Source of the DNA: Butyrivibrio fibrisolvens
GTDB taxonomy: Bacteria; Bacillota; Clostridia; Lachnospirales; Lachnospiraceae
Direction of reading: 5' to 3'
Assembly (NCBI RefSeq): GCF_023206215.1
Contig: NZ_CP065800.1
Location: 1,736,001 to 1,800,000 of the forward strand
DNA length: 64,000 nucleotides
Position 1 is the first letter of the stretch. Each line of letters starts with the position of its first letter. The notes below the pieces were generated by a model. That model worked only from the letters and a program-made list of their open reading frames with translations. It ran no database searches and was not told the DNA's origin. A program made the position numbers and the translations under genes. This document shows, one piece after another, positions 17,712 to 26,502 of this stretch.

Positions 17712-19799
17712 ATGTATAGCGATGGTAAAAGTTTTAATGATATTAGTAATGTTTCGGATAATGATCATTGTGCGACCAAGGGTGCAAAGGCGGGTGGATT
17801 TCGAAAGATTCGCAGGACGTTTGCTGCGCTTTCGCTTCTTGTGATGATGGCAGTTAATGGGTGCAGCGGCGGGGGAGAATCGTCTTTGGATGTTAACGGC
17901 GCTGGAGAGGCATCTTCGGGGCAGGGAGATGTTGCTGGTGACAAGGTGCAGGGGCTTAATGGTAATACTTACTATGAGTCTAAAGACGGTGTAAGTGTAA
18001 CTCTTTCTACAGATAAGCTTTCGTATGAAGATGGAGAAGAGGTTCATTATACGCTAGTAGTTAGTAATGATACTAAGGACTATACGATATCAGGTAAGAA
18101 ATTCCAGTATACCAATTCTGATAATCTTGTGGCTGCGTCAGAAGATTCTATGCCTGATGAAATTCCAATGTTAAGAGCCGGAGAGAGTTATACCATAGAA
18201 GGGACTTTGATTGGAGGAGAGGGTCAGAGTGTGTCACCTAATCTGGCATCGGCATCTACTGATGTATCTCTAAGGCCTTATGTAATGATCACTTATAAAG
18301 GAGAGGAAGCAACGGTTCGCTGCGTTCTGAATTTGAAGATGACAGAAGTTGTAAGAGAGTTTGATAACCAAGATAAGAAAACAGCAAGTACTGTATCAGT
18401 GCATGATCCGTCTATATTCAAGGATGAAGATGGTAAGTACTATATTGTAGGAACTCATATTACCAGTGCATCATCAGATGATCTTTTTGACTGGGAGAAT
18501 AGGACTGCAGATTTTAGAGCATCTCTTTCTGATGAAACTATAGAAAAGATAAGAGAGTGGAATGATGATGAAAACGGTGACTGGTTCGGATATCTCTGGG
18601 CTCCTGATATCATCTATAATGAAACAATGGGCAAGTACTGTATCTATCTGTCTGCTAATGGAGACAACTGGAAGTCCAATATAGTCCTTCTTACAGGAGA
18701 TAGTGTTTACGGCCCTTATGAATATGCAGGATCTGTTGTATATGGCGGATTTAACGAAGATACGTTCAGTCAGACAGATGCAGGAACTGTTCTTGGTACG
18801 GATACTATTCCTGAGCGCTATGTTACATACGGCGTTGACAACAAGAAATGGGGGGATATGTATCCTAATTGTATAGACCCATGTGTATTCTATGATCAGG
18901 ATGGCAAGCTTTGGATGAGTTATGGTTCCTGGTCAGGCGGTATCTTTATGCTGGAACTTGATGAAGAGACAGGCCTTAGAGACTACAATGTAAGTTATGA
19001 GACCAAGGCTCACAGCGATGCATATTTTGGAACTTTAGTAGCAGGCGGAGCCTATGTTTCGGGAGAGGGATCCTATATACAGCATATAGGTGACTATTAC
19101 TATCTTTTTATTTCATATGGTAATCTTGAAGCTGCAGGCGGCTATAATATAAGGGTGTTTAGATCTACTAAGCCTGATGGAGACTATGTTGACGAACTTG
19201 GAAATACGCCTTACTATGATACATATTCTTTTAACTATAATACAGGTATAGGTGTCAGACTCTTCGGAGGATATAAGTGGAAGACCATGTCTATAGGTCA
19301 GGTCGCTCAGGGACATAACTCAGCTTTTGTAGATGATGACGGCAAGGCTTATATTGTATTCCACACAAGGACTACAAACGGATCAGAAGGCCATTATGTC
19401 AAGATCCATCAGCTTTTTGTCAATAAGGAAGGATGGCTTGTGGCAGCTCCTTATGCTACTGATGGAGAGACATTGAAGGAAGATGGCTATGAGATATCTG
19501 AAGTAGCCGGCGACTACGAAGTTATAGTTCATGATCTTGATGTAGACTACAAGAATCTTGACTACAATGCGCCAAAGACTATCACTCTTAATGAAGACGG
19601 CAGTATCACAGGCGCTTTTGAAGGCACCTGGAGTCTTGAAGATGGCACTCCTTATATTGAGCTTTCATTTAACGGCGATACATATAGCGGAGTTACTGTT
19701 TCTATGAATATAGAAGGCAGCAGCGTAGAGACTATGACATTTACTGCTCTTGGCAAGGATTCACAGATTACGGTATGGGGATCTAGGATGGTAGATTAA
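17712..19799 (+). CDS. Extracellular arabinanase-like lipoprotein, GH43
   Basis: A 695-residue lipoprotein. A long polar N-terminus of about 35 residues precedes the signal (TFAALSLLVMMAVNGC, lipobox VNGC), so a later start is possible, although GGAG stands before this ATG. An Ig-like domain (about 80-210) leads into a five-bladed GH43 propeller. HDPS (Asp about 232) is the expected base, NCIDP (about 389) the pKa modulator and GEGSYI (Glu about 452) the acid. GHNSAF and a C-terminal beta domain ending in VWGSRM match bacterial arabinanases with a GH43 C-terminal domain. It probably cuts arabinan at the cell surface to feed the importers upstream; exo or endo action cannot be told. Confidence 0.85.
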   Translation: MYSDGKSFNDISNVSDNDHCATKGAKAGGFRKIRRTFAALSLLVMMAVNGCSGGGESSLDVNGAGEASSGQGDVAGDKVQGLNGNTYYESKDGVSVTLSTDKLSYEDGEEVHYTLVVSNDTKDYTISGKKFQYTNSDNLVAASEDSMPDEIPMLRAGESYTIEGTLIGGEGQSVSPNLASASTDVSLRPYVMITYKGEEATVRCVLNLKMTEVVREFDNQDKKTASTVSVHDPSIFKDEDGKYYIVGTHITSASSDDLFDWENRTADFRASLSDETIEKIREWNDDENGDWFGYLWAPDIIYNETMGKYCIYLSANGDNWKSNIVLLTGDSVYGPYEYAGSVVYGGFNEDTFSQTDAGTVLGTDTIPERYVTYGVDNKKWGDMYPNCIDPCVFYDQDGKLWMSYGSWSGGIFMLELDEETGLRDYNVSYETKAHSDAYFGTLVAGGAYVSGEGSYIQHIGDYYYLFISYGNLEAAGGYNIRVFRSTKPDGDYVDELGNTPYYDTYSFNYNTGIGVRLFGGYKWKTMSIGQVAQGHNSAFVDDDGKAYIVFHTRTTNGSEGHYVKIHQLFVNKEGWLVAAPYATDGETLKEDGYEISEVAGDYEVIVHDLDVDYKNLDYNAPKTITLNEDGSITGAFEGTWSLEDGTPYIELSFNGDTYSGVTVSMNIEGSSVETMTFTALGKDSQITVWGSRMVD

Positions 19800-20137
19800 T
19801 GAAAAAGAAATATAGAAATAGTAAAAACGCTTTAAGCGAACAAAAAGCGATAAACATCCTTAAAACAGACTCTGAAGAAGCCGCTTATAGGCGTGCCAAG
19901 GAAGATGAGTTTAATCCTCTGAACCTTTTAAAAGGTATACTGGGATTCGTCTTTGTGGTAGCAATAGCCTTTGGCTGGATGATGCTCATGCTCCTTATTA
20001 TAAGCTTTGTAAGCCTTTCATACCTTCATTTTAATATTGACGTCATGCTCTACGTATCTGCAGGATTTGCTGCAATATGTGGTGTGGTTTATATTTTTGG
20101 TAAGGTCAGAAAGAGTATTGGAAGACGTAAACTTTAG
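19799..20137 (+). CDS. Small membrane protein of unknown function
   Basis: A 112-residue protein whose ATG overlaps the stop of the GH43 gene by one base, indicating translational coupling. It has a charged N-terminal half and two hydrophobic helices (about residues 44-72 and 78-100), followed by a basic tail. No family was recognised. It might be a membrane partner of the surface enzymes, but nothing in the sequence shows this. Confidence 0.6.
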   Translation: MKKKYRNSKNALSEQKAINILKTDSEEAAYRRAKEDEFNPLNLLKGILGFVFVVAIAFGWMMLMLLIISFVSLSYLHFNIDVMLYVSAGFAAICGVVYIFGKVRKSIGRRKL

Positions 20138-20155
20138 TTTGATCAGTATATAAAT

Positions 20156-20192
20156 AAAAAACCTTCCCTTTTAGTTTTGGGGAAGGTTTTTT
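20156..20192. terminator. Bidirectional terminator
   Basis: A run of A, then ACCTTCCC (20161-20168), an 11-base loop, GGGAAGGT (20180-20187) and a T run. It is symmetric and serves both the arabinan operon (+) and the regulator gene (-). Confidence 0.85.
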
Positions 20193-20194
20193 AT

Positions 20195-21118
20195 TTATTC
20201 AGAGTCTATAGGACTGTAGCTCATTCTGACTTCGATATCCTGATTGTAATTGCCAAATGACTTACCAAAGATAGTTAGACCGCCAACATGCTCAGCTGTA
20301 TCAGGAACTTCCATGCGGAATTTGATGTTGCTCTTACTTGTAAGATTGAATCGGTCGATGGTAACGTCAGATATCTGAAGACCATCAATGAAGGTGCCCT
20401 TATGGTTTATTACCAGCATCTTTAGAAGACCATACTGATTCCAGTTAGGGAACCACCAGTCAGGGGTGAAGATTCCTTTGACATCTCCGAAGTCTCCCGG
20501 TGATGTCCAGTAGCCAAGGCTTACATCGTTTAGATAAAAGTAAATATCAGATGGCCATACGTTGTTGACACCAGGTGCTTCTGATGAAAGCTCTGCTGAG
20601 ATGCAGATCTCATCAATTTTTTGTGAAAAAGGAATGAAATTAGGAATCACATAGTCTACATGACCTTTAGTAAACCATAGAATATCAGCATGATACCTGT
20701 CTGGATGAGAGAAGTATCTTGTATCATCAACCTGGCCTATGAGCTGTGATCCGGATGCTATACCACAGGTAGGATATACTTCATAGTCTGAAAAAAGACC
20801 AACTTTTATCGAAGTAGTATATACGTTTTCATCCTTGGCTTCATCTTGAAGGTCGATTAGTATTTTATCAAGATGTACTGAGCATATTTTTTGATTGCCG
20901 TGTCCTGAGGTTTCAGATGATACTGTGACAACTCCGCATTCTTCAAGCTTTTTGATATGGCTTGTAAGAGCACCGTTGGTGATATTGAGACGAGATGCAA
21001 GCTCGTTCATATTCATTCCGTTATTGTCCAAAAGAATCTTAACGATCTCCACTCTGATATCTGATCCGAGTGCTTTGAACAGGTCCAGTCCTTCTGAAAG
21101 AGATTTGATATGTAACAT
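20195..21118 (-). CDS. ArsR-type transcriptional regulator with large C-terminal beta-rich domain
   Basis: A 307-residue DNA-binding regulator. Residues 1-90 form a winged helix of the ArsR type: FKALGSDIRVEIVKILLDNNG, then the recognition region MNELASRLNITNGALTSHIKKLEE. No Cys pair for metal sensing is evident there. The remaining ~210 residues look beta-rich (FRMEVPDTAEHVGGLTIFGKSF) and may bind a sugar ligand. ATG 21118, with GGGGG just upstream, is preferred over an in-frame TTG at 21142. It sits convergently at the end of the arabinan locus, so control of that locus is the best guess. Target sites were not identified. Confidence 0.75.
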   Translation of the reverse strand: MLHIKSLSEGLDLFKALGSDIRVEIVKILLDNNGMNMNELASRLNITNGALTSHIKKLEECGVVTVSSETSGHGNQKICSVHLDKILIDLQDEAKDENVYTTSIKVGLFSDYEVYPTCGIASGSQLIGQVDDTRYFSHPDRYHADILWFTKGHVDYVIPNFIPFSQKIDEICISAELSSEAPGVNNVWPSDIYFYLNDVSLGYWTSPGDFGDVKGIFTPDWWFPNWNQYGLLKMLVINHKGTFIDGLQISDVTIDRFNLTSKSNIKFRMEVPDTAEHVGGLTIFGKSFGNYNQDIEVRMSYSPIDSE

Positions 21119-21142
21119 GATACCCCCTATACAGTAATTCAA

Positions 21143-21403
21143 TTTATCTGCTTATGATCAATACATATGATGACGTTTGTGTTTGAAGAAAACACATTTG
21201 ACCTTAAGAATAAGATGATGAGATCTGTCATCTTTACCATAATGATTTACAAATTACTAAAATATTTCAAACAACTATATTTTAATATAAAAATATGGCG
21301 CTTGCAATCTAATATAATGCTAATTTTGGCTAAATTTTGCTCGATATTGACAATTTTCAAAATATATAAGCGTGGCTTATGCGTAACATAAAAAAATATT
21401 GAT
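21143..21403. other. AT-rich intergenic region
   Basis: Together with the purA promoter and 5' UTR, this gap separates the regulator and purA. It is very AT-rich. A 74-codon open frame at 21167-21391 has no ribosome-binding site and a composition like non-coding DNA. I see no tRNA or riboswitch signature. Confidence 0.4.
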
Positions 21404-21432
21404 TTTACTTATGAACAAAAATGTTTTATAGT
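21404..21432 (+). promoter_or_regulatory. Possible purA promoter
   Basis: TTTACT (21404-21409), a 17-base spacer and TATAGT (21427-21432) give a plausible sigma-70-type promoter about 80 bases before the purA start. The -35 match is weak. The leader has no recognisable purine riboswitch. Confidence 0.35.
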
Positions 21433-21513
21433 AATCACGGTGACAGGTTCATGTCTTATGTCACTAAAATCTATTTGTTATTTGGAGATAACAATTTCAG
21501 GAGGATAATAATT

Positions 21514-22809
21514 ATGGTTAAGGCAGTTGTAGGAGCCAATTGGGGCGACGAAGGCAAGGGAAAGATTACAGATATGATGGCAGATAACGCAGATGTTGTT
21601 ATCCGTTTTCAGGGTGGTGCCAATGCAGGTCACACTATTGTAAATGAGTATGGTAAATTTGCTCTTCATACAATGCCGTCCGGAGTATTCCATCCGAATA
21701 TTATGAATATTATTGGTAATGGTATGGCTTTCGATATTCCTAAGTTTATGAGAGAACTTAAGGAAGTTACTGAAAAGGGTGTTCCGATGCCACAGATCAT
21801 GATCTCTGACAGAGTTCAGGTTATGATGCCATATCACATTCTGTTCGATACACTTGAAGAGGCTCGTCTTGCAGGTAAGAGCTTTGGTTCTACCAAGTCC
21901 GGTATTGCACCTTTCTATTCAGATAAGTTTGCTAAGATTGGCTGGCAGATCAATGAGTTCTTCCAGGATGATGAGACTATCAAGGAGAAGATAGCTAATA
22001 TCGCTTCTATTAAAGATACACTTTTAGTACACCTGTATCATACAGATCCTATTAACCAGGAAGAGCTTTTTAATACGATCGTAGACTGGAGAGAGCAGGT
22101 TCGTCCTTATATTGGCAATGTTTCTGAGTATCTCGATAAGGCTCTTAAAGAGAACAAGACAGTCCTTCTTGAGGGACAGCTTGGTACTATGAAGGATCCT
22201 GATCACGGCATCTATCCTATGGTTACTTCTTCACACACACTTGCAGCTTATGGCGCACTTGGAGCAGGAATCGCTCCTTACGAGATCAAAGAGATTGTAG
22301 CTGTAACCAAGGCATACAGCTCTGCAGTAGGAGCTGGTGAGTTCGTATCAGAGATCTTCGGAGAAGAAGCTGACCTTATGCGTAATCACGGTGGAGACGG
22401 CGGAGAGTACGGTGCTACAACAGGAAGACCCAGACGTATGGGCTGGTATGACTGTGTTGCAAGTAAGTACGGATGCAGACTTCAGGGCGCTACAGATGTA
22501 GCCTTTACAGTACTTGATGATCTTGGATATCTTGATGAGATCAAGGTATGTGTAGCATACGAGATTGATGGCAAGGAGACTACAGAGTTCCCTGTAACAA
22601 GAGAGCTTAAGAAGGCTAAGCCTGTATATGTAACTCTTCCGGGATGGAAGTGCGATATCCGCGGAATAAGGAACTTTGACGAGCTTCCAGAGAATGCCAA
22701 GAATTACGTTAACTTCATCGAACAGCAGATTGGATTCCCGATCACAATGGTTTCTAATGGTCCTGCTCGTGAGGATATTATCTACAGAGAGAGCCCTCTT
22801 AAGAAATGA
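21514..22809 (+). CDS. purA: Adenylosuccinate synthetase
   Basis: A 431-residue cytoplasmic enzyme that joins IMP and aspartate using GTP, the first step from IMP to AMP. The GTP-binding N-terminus reads GANWGDEGKGKITD, with Asn where most homologues have Gln (GAQWGDEGKGK). GGANAGHTI carries the catalytic His. TGRPRRMGWYD and the C-terminal EQQIGFPITMVSNGP block are also typical. The segment STKSGIAPFYSDK replaces the usual TTGKGIGPAYEDK, marking a divergent subtype. The start at 21514 follows AGGAGG; the frame stays open upstream to 21421 without a ribosome site there. Confidence 0.95.
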   Translation: MVKAVVGANWGDEGKGKITDMMADNADVVIRFQGGANAGHTIVNEYGKFALHTMPSGVFHPNIMNIIGNGMAFDIPKFMRELKEVTEKGVPMPQIMISDRVQVMMPYHILFDTLEEARLAGKSFGSTKSGIAPFYSDKFAKIGWQINEFFQDDETIKEKIANIASIKDTLLVHLYHTDPINQEELFNTIVDWREQVRPYIGNVSEYLDKALKENKTVLLEGQLGTMKDPDHGIYPMVTSSHTLAAYGALGAGIAPYEIKEIVAVTKAYSSAVGAGEFVSEIFGEEADLMRNHGGDGGEYGATTGRPRRMGWYDCVASKYGCRLQGATDVAFTVLDDLGYLDEIKVCVAYEIDGKETTEFPVTRELKKAKPVYVTLPGWKCDIRGIRNFDELPENAKNYVNFIEQQIGFPITMVSNGPAREDIIYRESPLKK

Positions 22810-22903
22810 TATTTTAGAAAAAGAATTATTAGAAATAAATCTATTTTAGAAATAAAGATATTTTAAAAAAGTTATTTTAGAAAAAAGATTTTTCAGAAAA
22901 ATG
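22809..22903. repeat. Degenerate AT-rich tandem repeat
   Basis: About five or six imperfect units of 14-20 bases built on TATTTTAGAAAtAAAGA lie between purA and its terminator. The units vary in length and sequence. The stretch encodes nothing recognisable. Confidence 0.5.
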
Positions 22904-22915
22904 TTGACTGAGTAT

Positions 22916-22955
22916 ATCGCAGCTATTGATCAAAGATCGTGGCTGCGATATTTTT
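22916..22955 (+). terminator. purA terminator
   Basis: ATCGCAGC (22916-22923) pairs with GCTGCGAT (22942-22949), with an inner GATC/GATC pair, followed by five T in ATTTTTATA. Confidence 0.8.
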
Positions 22956-23035
22956 ATAAAGCTTCTTTGACTTTAAAAGGCATATGTCATATTGTGGTAT
23001 AGACGATCTTATGAATTTAGTTAGGAGGATTTACT

Positions 23036-23947
23036 TTGAGCGATAATAATTCAGCAAATAAGTGGACGGCTAAGAGAATAGCCGCAATAATTGGTATTGT
23101 ACTTCTTGTGGGGATGTATATAGCCCTGTTTATATTGGCATTTATCTTTCCTGCCAATTCTTTTGAACTGTTTATAACAGCTGTAGGCGGAACAGTAGGT
23201 ATTACGATACTTATATGGCTTATGATATGGGTGATAGGTCTTTTTACAGGAAGACATACAATAGCTTCTCTTGATGCTATGACTTCCGATCAGGATCATG
23301 ACAAGTATGGCAATGCAGTTCCGAGAAAGCCTTCAAGCTATATTGATACGATCATCTTCGATATAGGCAATGTTCTTGTAGACTTCTCCTGGAGGCAGAT
23401 GCTTGCAGATAAGGGAATTCCTGAAGATCTTATTGAGAAGGTTGGCGATGCAACCGTAAGAACTGATATCTGGAACGAGTTTGACCGTGGCATCATGAGC
23501 CATGAAGAGATTATTGATAAGCTCTGTGAACAGAGTCCTGAACTTTCCGAGTATATACATATGGGCTTTGATGATTTCAAGGGCATAGTTAAGCTTAGAA
23601 GTACATCAATTCCTCTTATCGAAGGGCTCAAGAAAGCACATTACAGAGTGCTTGTTCTGTCTAATTTTTCCAAGAATGCAGTAGATACCAACAAGGTAGA
23701 GATGGCTTTTTTGGACTATGTTGACGGCGGTATCTTAAGTTATAAGGACCATGTGATCAAGCCTGATAGCGATATCTACGAACTGATCATAAAACGCTAC
23801 GACCTCACCCCTGATAAGTGCGTATTTATAGATGATACAGAGAAAAATGTCATCGGAGCCATCAGATCAGGGATAAAGGGTATCCATTTCCAAAGTATCG
23901 AGCAGATGATGGATGAGCTTAAAAAGCTTGGAATAAAGCGCATTTAA
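23036..23947 (+). CDS. Membrane-tethered HAD-family phosphatase
   Basis: A 303-residue fusion of two N-terminal transmembrane helices (about residues 12-36 and 41-68) with a cytoplasmic HAD hydrolase domain (about 101-303). The HAD motifs are FDIGNVLVD (nucleophile Asp; Gly replaces the second Asp, as in YihX-type sugar phosphatases), VLSNFS, the Lys in HVIKPDSDIYE, and FIDDTEKN. YihX-type enzymes dephosphorylate sugar phosphates such as glucose-1-phosphate. The start is TTG 23036, eight bases after AGGAGG. Membrane tethering is unusual for this family. The gene ends tail to tail with the LysR gene, their stops overlapping. Confidence 0.8.
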   Translation: MSDNNSANKWTAKRIAAIIGIVLLVGMYIALFILAFIFPANSFELFITAVGGTVGITILIWLMIWVIGLFTGRHTIASLDAMTSDQDHDKYGNAVPRKPSSYIDTIIFDIGNVLVDFSWRQMLADKGIPEDLIEKVGDATVRTDIWNEFDRGIMSHEEIIDKLCEQSPELSEYIHMGFDDFKGIVKLRSTSIPLIEGLKKAHYRVLVLSNFSKNAVDTNKVEMAFLDYVDGGILSYKDHVIKPDSDIYELIIKRYDLTPDKCVFIDDTEKNVIGAIRSGIKGIHFQSIEQMMDELKKLGIKRI

Positions 23948-24888
23948 TCCTTGGCTTTGATCAGTTCCAGCAGCTTTGCAGATGCAAGGGACTGAGGACG
24001 TTTGGTGTCAGTCACAAGTCGCAGGTGTCTTGGAGGGATTCGCTGCTTGAATCTTAGTTCGAAGAGTTTTCCGTTGTCCAGATCTTCTTTTGCAAAATCC
24101 CTGACAACCATGCCAACGCCAAGAGATCTCTCTGCAAATTGAACGATCATATCACTGGTGGCTAGTTCGAACTCAGGATGTATGGTTATATTGTTCTTTT
24201 TTAAGAATTCAGTTACATATCTGCCGCTTGACGTCTGGCCTTCAAGAGTTATAAGCGGCAGATTTTCAAGCTCTTGAAGATCTATCATATGATTTTTATA
24301 TTGGATAAAAGATCTTCCTGCTACGAAACAGTCCTGAATTTCGCGAACATCTATATAAGTGATGTTTTCTTTATTTATATATTCAGGAAACGGAGATGAT
24401 ACAACGCCAAAATCTATTCGGTCATCTTCGAGGTATTTGAGGGTTTCGGGAGTAGGTCCATTGGTTACGGTGACTTTGATACCGGGATATAGCTGATGGA
24501 ATTTCTCAAGGTATGGCAGAAGGAAAAAGCGAAGAGTCATATCGCTTGCTCCGACTCTGACTTCTCCTGCTTCCAAATGCAGAAGCTGAGATAGGCGTTT
24601 TTCACCCTGAAGTATTTCTTTGTAGCCTTTTTCTACATATTTATATAGGAGGCTTCCTTCTGATGTAAGAGCGATGCCTCGTCCGCTTCTTTTAAATAAA
24701 GATACGCCCAGCTGCTTTTCAAGACCTGATATCTGCTGACTTACAGCAGGTTGTGACATGCTAAGCTCTTTGGCGGCAGCGGTTATCCCGCCGTTTTTGG
24801 CCACATGATAGAATATCTTATAGTATTCAAGATTGACATCAAAGTTTGTATTGCTGATATTATTTTTTAAATTGTTGTTTTTGATCAT
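23944..24888 (-). CDS. LysR-type transcriptional regulator
   Basis: A 314-residue regulator. The winged helix (about residues 20-80; YYKIFYHVAKNGGITAAAKEL, then SMSQPAVSQQISGLEKQLG) is followed by the periplasmic-binding-protein-like effector domain (LEAGEVRVGASDMTLRFFLLPYL). The first ~17 residues are an Asn-rich extension. It is divergent from infC, with about 216 bases between the start codons, so its promoter is close to or overlaps that of infC. Effector and targets cannot be told from the sequence. Confidence 0.9.
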   Translation of the reverse strand: MIKNNNLKNNISNTNFDVNLEYYKIFYHVAKNGGITAAAKELSMSQPAVSQQISGLEKQLGVSLFKRSGRGIALTSEGSLLYKYVEKGYKEILQGEKRLSQLLHLEAGEVRVGASDMTLRFFLLPYLEKFHQLYPGIKVTVTNGPTPETLKYLEDDRIDFGVVSSPFPEYINKENITYIDVREIQDCFVAGRSFIQYKNHMIDLQELENLPLITLEGQTSSGRYVTEFLKKNNITIHPEFELATSDMIVQFAERSLGVGMVVRDFAKEDLDNGKLFELRFKQRIPPRHLRLVTDTKRPQSLASAKLLELIKAKD

Positions 24889-24918
24889 TTTTTATTTTGC
24901 CTTTTTGAACTGAAACTA

Positions 24919-24947
24919 TTGACAAAGGGTTACTATCGTGATAATCT
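24919..24947 (+). promoter_or_regulatory. Promoter of the infC-rpmI-rplT operon
   Basis: A consensus -35 TTGACA (24919-24924), a 17-base spacer and TAATCT (24942-24947) preceded by the extended -10 TG. Transcription would start near 24954, at the head of the L20-type leader. Confidence 0.75.
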
Positions 24948-24953
24948 ACTAAT

Positions 24954-25085
24954 GTTTGAAAACAAAGCAGAGTATCCACTCTCACCCTGCGGCATATGCT
25001 TCAGGTGTTTATAACTTCAGACAGACTCTTTTGTCTGTACGGTTTGATTATAAGTGGATGCGTCTCGCGTGTCCACTTTTTTATT
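24954..25085 (+). promoter_or_regulatory. L20-type leader with transcription attenuator
   Basis: The leader contains a CACCCTG/CAGGTG hairpin, an ACAGAC/GTCTGT hairpin (25021-25038) and a terminator: AAGTGGA (25052-25058), TCCACTT (25072-25078) and a T run. ATCCACT at 24974-24980 can pair with AGTGGAT (25053-25059), providing an antiterminator. This layout matches the known L20 leader of Firmicutes, where excess ribosomal protein L20 promotes termination. The assignment is by position and folding by eye. Confidence 0.75.
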
Positions 25086-25104
25086 TTAATCGGAGGTAAT
25101 AACC

Positions 25105-25611
25105 ATTAACGACTTATTTATTAACGAACAGATCAGAGACAAGGAAGTTCGTGTGATAGGACTAAGTGGTGAGCAGCTTGGAGTTATGTCAATCCAGGAT
25201 GCACGCAAAGTCGCAGAGGAAGCAGGAGTTGATCTTGTCAAGATCGCACCAAATGCAAAACCCCCTGTTTGCCGAGTAGTTGACTACGGCAAGTACAAGT
25301 ATGAACAGCTTCGCAAAGCTAAAGAAGCGCGTAAGAAACAGAAGACTGTTGAGATTAAAGAGATTCGTATTTCTCCCAATATCGATACAAACGATCTTAA
25401 TACTAAGATCAATGCTGCAAGGAAATTCCTTGAAAAAGGCAATAGGGTCAAGGTAACTATGCGTTTTAGAGGTCGTGAAATGGCTCATATGGGAGCGAGC
25501 GTTCATGTTCTGATTGATTTTGCCAAGGAGCTCGAAGACTGCGCAGTAGTTGAGAAGCAGCCTAAAGCAGAAGGCAGAAGCATGGTTATGTTCTTAGCTG
25601 AGAAGAAATAA
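25105..25611 (+). CDS. infC: Translation initiation factor IF-3 (ATT start)
   Basis: IF-3 binds the 30S subunit, checks the start codon and initiator tRNA and prevents early 50S joining. The two domains are visible: the N-terminal part with [14 protein letters not shown] and the C-terminal part with [39 protein letters not shown]. The full N-terminus is reached only by starting at ATT 25105, which lies just after CGGAGG (25091-25096). The first ATG or GTG (25153) would delete 16 conserved residues. An AUU start is the known basis of IF-3 autoregulation in other bacteria. Length 168 residues, normal. Confidence 0.93.
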   Translation: MNDLFINEQIRDKEVRVIGLSGEQLGVMSIQDARKVAEEAGVDLVKIAPNAKPPVCRVVDYGKYKYEQLRKAKEARKKQKTVEIKEIRISPNIDTNDLNTKINAARKFLEKGNRVKVTMRFRGREMAHMGASVHVLIDFAKELEDCAVVEKQPKAEGRSMVMFLAEKK

Positions 25612-25654
25612 AAAAGTACATGCAGATACCGTAAGAAATAGGAGGATTTTTATT

Positions 25655-25855
25655 ATGCAGCACAAAATGAAAACAAGCAGAGCAGCTGCCAAGCGCTTCA
25701 AAGTAACAGGCACAGGCAAGCTTATGAGAAACAAGGCATACAAGCGTCACATTCTGACTAAGAAGTCTACAAAGAGAAAGAGAAATCTTCGTCAGCCAGC
25801 TCTTGTAGATGCTACATCTGTTAAGACAATGAAGAAGATCCTGCCTTACCTTTAA
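25655..25855 (+). CDS. rpmI: Ribosomal protein bL35
   Basis: A 66-residue basic ribosomal protein of the large subunit. [21 protein letters not shown] and [15 protein letters not shown] are family hallmarks. AGGAGG precedes the ATG. It is the middle gene of the operon, under the L20-type leader. Confidence 0.95.
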   Translation: MQHKMKTSRAAAKRFKVTGTGKLMRNKAYKRHILTKKSTKRKRNLRQPALVDATSVKTMKKILPYL

Positions 25856-25906
25856 TTTTTAGTAAGACAGTTCGTAGTTTTTTAGATTATTTAGGAGGAA
25901 ATTACA

Positions 25907-26263
25907 ATGGCAAGAGTAAAAGGCGCATTAAATGCCAAGAAGAAACACAATAGAGTATTAAAGCTTGCAAAGGGCTACAGAGGAGCTCGTTCCAAGCAGT
26001 ATAGAATCGCAAAGCAGTCTGTAATGAGAGCTCTTACAAGCGCATTCGCAGGTCGTAAGCAGAAGAAGAGAGATATGAGATCACTTTGGATCGTTCGTAT
26101 CAACGCTGCTGCTAGACTTAACGGAATGAGCTACAGCACTCTTATGCATGGCCTCAAGCTTGCTGGTGTTGAAATCAACCGCAAGATGCTTGCTGAGATG
26201 GCAGTTAATGATGCAGAAGGCTTCAAGACTCTTACAGAAGTTGCTAAGAAGCAGATCGCTTAA
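25907..26263 (+). CDS. rplT: Ribosomal protein bL20
   Basis: A 118-residue 23S rRNA-binding protein needed early in 50S assembly and the expected repressor of its own operon through the leader. The N-terminus [29 protein letters not shown] and the C-terminal globular part ([25 protein letters not shown]) are typical. AGGAGG stands before the ATG. Confidence 0.96.
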   Translation: MARVKGALNAKKKHNRVLKLAKGYRGARSKQYRIAKQSVMRALTSAFAGRKQKKRDMRSLWIVRINAAARLNGMSYSTLMHGLKLAGVEINRKMLAEMAVNDAEGFKTLTEVAKKQIA

Positions 26264-26296
26264 TATACAGAATTCGTGAGTTTAACATGAATTTAT

Positions 26297-26337
26297 AAAG
26301 ATCCACTGATCACTTTAGGTGTGACGTGGGTCTTTTT
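26297..26337 (+). terminator. Terminator of the infC-rpmI-rplT operon
   Basis: AAAGATCCAC (26297-26306) pairs with GTGGGTCTTT (26326-26335), including one G-U, and runs into TTTTT. Confidence 0.85.
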
Positions 26338-26375
26338 GATTGCTTTGATATGTGATAGAATATACATCTGATTTA

Positions 26376-26470
26376 AGTATTAGTATTTACATCTAGTATG
26401 CTGACTGGCTCATATTTGATTAAATATGAACGAGTCAGTACACTAGAGGCGTAGATCTTTTACTGATACT
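26376..26470. repeat. Long imperfect palindrome upstream of pepD
   Basis: An inner stem of about 25 bp with a few mismatches spans 26393-26446 (arms start and end with CTAG; centre ATATTTGATTAAATAT). It is flanked by outer arms AGTATTAGTA (26376-26385) and TACTGATACT (26461-26470). The whole folds into one long hairpin ending 20 bases before the pepD ribosome site. It could be a small inserted palindromic element or a structured leader. Confidence 0.6.
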
Positions 26471-26502
26471 AAATAAATCTGTATTAACAGGAGGACTTGA
26501 TA

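Noticed and set aside
17523..18047. 174-codon minus-strand open frame over the start of the GH43 gene
   Set aside because: It runs through the 24-bp inverted repeat and the GH43 signal peptide region antisense; low-complexity product and no ribosome site.
21167..21391. 74-codon open frame in the gap before purA
   Set aside because: No Shine-Dalgarno, AT-driven composition (Ile/Lys/Phe-rich), no similarity recognised.
21433..21513. Purine riboswitch or PurR-type leader before purA
   Set aside because: The conserved purine-aptamer loops and PurBox sequences are not present.
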